The notes below the pieces were generated by a model that saw nothing but the letters and a program-made list of their open reading frames with translations, was not told where the DNA came from and searched no databases. Shown here one piece after another: positions 15,280 through 17,923 of a stretch of DNA of 17,923 bases. Position 1 is the stretch's first letter. Each line of letters starts with the position of its first letter. The position numbers and the translations under genes were made by a program. The stretch is from Caulobacterales bacterium (GTDB taxonomy: Bacteria > Pseudomonadota > Alphaproteobacteria > Caulobacterales > Parvularculaceae). The stretch spans positions 1 through 17,923 of the forward strand of contig JACKIL010000023.1 of assembly GCA_020638525.1 (NCBI GenBank). The letters run 5' to 3'.

Positions 15280-17460
15280 TTAGAAGCGCGCGGAGACTTC
15301 CACACCGTAAGTGCGTGGTTCGCCGAACAGAACCTGGTCGCTTCCGTTGAATTGCCGCGCAAACTCTTTGTACTCCGCATCGGTCAGGTTCTTGCCCCAG
15401 AGATAGATGCCATAGCGGCCATCCTGGAATTCATAGCCGGCGCGCGCATTGAAGACGGCGTAGCCATCTTCATAATTGAACGGGCCGTTGTCCGGCTGCA
15501 AGAAGGTTTCGCCGACATAGGCGAAGTTTGGCGAGAGAGTGACTTCTCCGGGCCCGACGGGCGCGCGCAGTTCGGCGCCGAGATTGACCGTCCATTTCGG
15601 CGTGTTCTCAGTGACGTTCCCTGTATAGTCCGCGCCGCCGGTCGTCGCGCCGGCGAACTCGGTATATTCGCCGTGGAGATAGGAGGCGCCGCCATAGACG
15701 AGAAGCCACGGGGATGGGGACGCCGTGAACTCGACTTCCCCGCCATAGACCTCGGACTCGCCCGCGTTCCGGGTGATGACCGTTGGCACGCCGCCGATCG
15801 ATTCAAATTGCGGCACCTGCCGATCGGTATAGGTCGCGTAGAAAGCGGCGGCCGTGAAGCGGAGCTTGCCGTCGAAGGTGTCGGATTTGAATCCGACTTC
15901 ATAAGAGGTGACGAATTCCGGATCGAAGGTGATGTCGTCAGCCGAGAGAGGGGCGGGCGTCGCGAGCGGATCGACATTGAAGCCGCCCGATTTGAAACCG
16001 TTGCTCGCCGTGAAGTAAGTCGAGACGTCATCAGTCCAGAGATAGTTGAGCGACGCTGTCCAGGACGGTTTCGTCACCGAAATTTCAAGCTCCGGGAAGC
16101 TCTTGTTGAATGGCGCAACGGTGCTTGTCTGCTCGTAGCTGCCCTCTTTCTTCTCATAGGTGACGCGAACGCCGCCAGTGATCGAGAGCTTGTCGGTGAA
16201 ATTCGCTGTTGCGTTGGCGAAGCCCGCATATGACGTCGTATCGATGGGGCCGTCGGTGAAGAAGAGAGGGTTGCCGGCGGAATAGATGCGCCGGGACGCC
16301 TGGGCTTCCTGACGATAGAAATAGAAGCCCGCCATATATTCGAAGAACTGACCATCAGGCGAGGTCAGGCGGAGTTCTTGCGTATACTGATCTGCGTCGT
16401 CAGTGAACGGGCCAGAGCGGAAGATGTCGACCGGCGTCTGGTCGATATCGCTGTGCACGGTGATGTCGACCGAGCGGAAGGCGCTGATCGATGTAAAGGT
16501 CAGGCCGGAGTCGAATCTGTATTCCGCCGACAGCGAAGCGCCGTACATGTCGCGCTCAATGCTGTTTTGCTGGTCCGTGTTCACATAAAAGCGATCGGGG
16601 ATGTAATAGCCGGCGCCAAAGGCGGCGTTCGAGCCGAGCTGGTTCAGGATCGCTTTTTGATCGTCAAAGGTGGCGTCGCCGCTAAGGAGAATGTCCCACT
16701 TGTCATTTGGCTGGAAGCGGAGCTGAACGAGGCCGGCGCGGCGCTCTTCGGACTGGAGCTTCGTCTTGTCGTAAATATTCTTGATATAACCGTCGCGGTC
16801 CCAGCTCGCGAAAGTGACGCCGAGAGAGACCGTATCGCTGATCGGTCCGCTGACGGAGCCTTTGAAGCGAACGGCGTCGTAATTGCCATAGCCGAGCGTT
16901 GCGTTTGCGTGAAGCTCGTCGCTAGGTTTACGCGTGACGATGTTGATCGCGCCGCCCGTCGTATTCTTGCCGAACAGCGTTCCTTGCGGCCCGCGCAGCA
17001 CTTCTATCTGCTCGATGTCGGCGAGGTCCATATTGTAGCCGCTTGTCCGGCCGGCGAAGACGCCATCGACGTAAAGGCCGATGCCGCTCTCAATGCCGAT
17101 ATTCCGGGAGTCGCCGCCGACGCCGCGAATGGTGATCTGCGTCTGCAGCGCGCTGCGGTCGGAATAATGGAGGCTAGGGATGAAGTTCTTCAGATCTTTG
17201 AGGCTCGTCGCGTTCAGCCTCTCGATTTGCGCGGCCGAGACGGTGGAGATGGAGATCGGGACTTCTTGCAGCGACTCGGCGCGTTTGCGCGCCGTAACGA
17301 CGATGCGGTCGCCCATCAGGCTCTCTTCATCCTGCGCGCTCGCCTGAGAGGCGAGGCCGCTCGTCAGCACGGCCGAAAGGCTTGCACCGGCAAGAAGCAT
17401 CACGCGTTTGGCTGCCGACATTTTGCGGCTGATCTTGTTATTCCCCTCAAGCAAAGACAT
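15280..17460 (-). CDS. TonB-dependent receptor (no STN domain)
   Basis: This outer-membrane transporter has 726 residues from ATG 17460, which has AGGGAG nine bases upstream. The frame extends to 17568, but those 36 extra residues are Arg-rich and precede a normal signal peptide (hydrophobic VMLLAGASLSAVLTSGLA, cleavage near QASA at about 42). The TonB-box/plug start DRIVVTARKRAESLQEVPIS is at about 51, followed by the plug with ITIRGVGG and VLRGPQGTLFGKNTTGGAINIVTRKP. A beta barrel with many aromatic-rich strands follows, and the protein ends EVSARF with a terminal Phe. It belongs to the large alphaproteobacterial group whose ligands are mostly unknown. It is followed by the MFS gene and preceded by a LysR-type regulator, suggesting a regulated uptake module. 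Confidence 0.93.
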   Translation of the reverse strand: MSLLEGNNKISRKMSAAKRVMLLAGASLSAVLTSGLASQASAQDEESLMGDRIVVTARKRAESLQEVPISISTVSAAQIERLNATSLKDLKNFIPSLHYSDRSALQTQITIRGVGGDSRNIGIESGIGLYVDGVFAGRTSGYNMDLADIEQIEVLRGPQGTLFGKNTTGGAINIVTRKPSDELHANATLGYGNYDAVRFKGSVSGPISDTVSLGVTFASWDRDGYIKNIYDKTKLQSEERRAGLVQLRFQPNDKWDILLSGDATFDDQKAILNQLGSNAAFGAGYYIPDRFYVNTDQQNSIERDMYGASLSAEYRFDSGLTFTSISAFRSVDITVHSDIDQTPVDIFRSGPFTDDADQYTQELRLTSPDGQFFEYMAGFYFYRQEAQASRRIYSAGNPLFFTDGPIDTTSYAGFANATANFTDKLSITGGVRVTYEKKEGSYEQTSTVAPFNKSFPELEISVTKPSWTASLNYLWTDDVSTYFTASNGFKSGGFNVDPLATPAPLSADDITFDPEFVTSYEVGFKSDTFDGKLRFTAAAFYATYTDRQVPQFESIGGVPTVITRNAGESEVYGGEVEFTASPSPWLLVYGGASYLHGEYTEFAGATTGGADYTGNVTENTPKWTVNLGAELRAPVGPGEVTLSPNFAYVGETFLQPDNGPFNYEDGYAVFNARAGYEFQDGRYGIYLWGKNLTDAEYKEFARQFNGSDQVLFGEPRTYGVEVSARF

Positions 17461-17692
17461 GTTTTTAGTCTCCCTACCTCGCAGCTGCGATCCTCCGGCC
17501 GGGGCGCGATTTGCAGCCCGGGATACCGGAAGTCGAAACGCTAACCGGGTCCGCTTTCGTCGCGCCAATTGATATTCTTTATCGGGCTGAATAAAGAACG
17601 CGCCCCGTGGTCAGACGACGAACGCGCCATCGCTTGCGCGAATGGCGCACAAAAACTCCCTGAAAGCATAAAATCGCGTGGGAAACCGCCCG
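17461..17692. promoter_or_regulatory. Promoter region of TonB receptor-MFS pair with a perfect dyad
   Basis: This 232-bp gap separates the LysR-type gene and the receptor gene, both on the minus strand. It contains an exact inverted repeat: TTCTTTAT (17575-17582) and ATAAAGAA (17591-17598), with an eight-base spacer, about 115-138 bases upstream of the receptor start. It is AT-rich with no T tail typical of a terminator, so a regulator-binding site is more likely. The neighbouring LysR-type protein is the first candidate. Confidence 0.5.
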
Positions 17693-17923
17693 CTATATCC
17701 AGAAGTGATCCGGATTAACGCCTGTCGCGTAGTTGGAGGCCGCTTCGCGTGCGAGTTCGACGACATGGGTGACGAAAAGGCGGGGCGTCGGCAGTTTGTA
17801 ACAGGCCGTGAGGTAGGCCGGCGGCATTTGCTGGCGCACAGGAAGGATCTCGATGACGCCTTTTTGCAAATCATCCGCAACCATGAGCGGGGGCAGGGCC
17901 ATGACGCCGAGACCGGTGCGGAC
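17693..17923 (-). CDS. LysR-type transcriptional regulator, C-terminal fragment (runs off the window)
   Basis: The minus-strand frame is open from the window edge and ends at TAG (17693-17695), giving the last 76 residues. VRTGLGVMALPPLMVADDLQ followed by KGVIEILPV matches the end of the LysR substrate-binding domain, where 'G-x-G-(I/V)-x-x-(L)-P' and a '(G)-x-(L/I)-x-x-(V/L)-(L/P)' strand precede the C-terminal helix. The last part, LFVTHVVELAREAAS, is the typical final helix. The DNA-binding domain lies outside. It sits upstream of the TonB receptor and may regulate it. Confidence 0.75.
   Translation of the reverse strand, partial: VRTGLGVMALPPLMVADDLQKGVIEILPVRQQMPPAYLTACYKLPTPRLFVTHVVELAREAASNYATGVNPDHFWI

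Noticed and set aside
16378..17544. A 388-residue plus-strand frame opposite the second TonB receptor
   Set aside because: It mirrors the receptor's codons, contains repeated acidic/Val/Ala stretches without domain motifs, and has no convincing start.

Overview
The window looks like chromosomal DNA from a moderately GC-rich alphaproteobacterium. The signs are many TonB-dependent receptors of the sphingomonad/Caulobacter/Parvularcula type, a FecI/FecR pair, a BoxR-controlled benzoyl-CoA pathway and a Spinster-like MFS carrier. A genus cannot be named from the sequence alone. No rRNA, tRNA, CRISPR array, insertion sequence or phage gene was seen.

Region 1 (1-282) is the C-terminal end of a PDZ-containing protein resembling M61-family peptidases. 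Region 2 (477-7587) is a sulfatase locus. A signal-peptide-bearing formylglycine-generating enzyme (minus strand) diverges from an ECF sigma factor. The sigma factor overlaps a FecR-type anti-sigma factor, and a TonB-dependent receptor with an N-terminal STN signalling domain and an exported Cys-type sulfatase follow on the same strand. The parts fit one system: the receptor senses and imports a ligand, FecR and the sigma factor turn on the genes, the sulfatase removes sulfate, and the formylglycine enzyme activates the sulfatase. The sulfated substrate is not revealed.

Region 3 (7699-13879) is an aerobic benzoyl-CoA ('box') cluster. A single-domain flavodoxin (minus) diverges from boxR, and boxR is followed by boxC, boxB and a benzoate-CoA ligase. 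The ligase makes benzoyl-CoA, BoxB epoxidises it, BoxC opens the ring, and BoxR should sense benzoyl-CoA and repress the genes. A near-identical 14-bp motif (ATGAAATATAMTGC) lies upstream of both boxR and boxC and is a good operator candidate. The reductase gene boxA and the later gene boxD are not in the window.

Region 4 (13915-17923, minus strand, convergent with the box genes) holds a truncated LysR-type regulator, a second TonB-dependent receptor and an MFS transporter. It looks like an uptake module for a small molecule, perhaps the aromatic substrate.

The most unusual structure is the start of the first TonB receptor gene. Its STN domain is followed by a second complete signal peptide that has its own strong Shine-Dalgarno and ATG (3784-3796). 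Upstream, another strong Shine-Dalgarno and ATG (3345-3361) opens only a nine-codon frame ending in tandem stops before the long form's TTG start. The gene may therefore make receptors with and without the signalling domain, or it may be a recent fusion with a decayed start.
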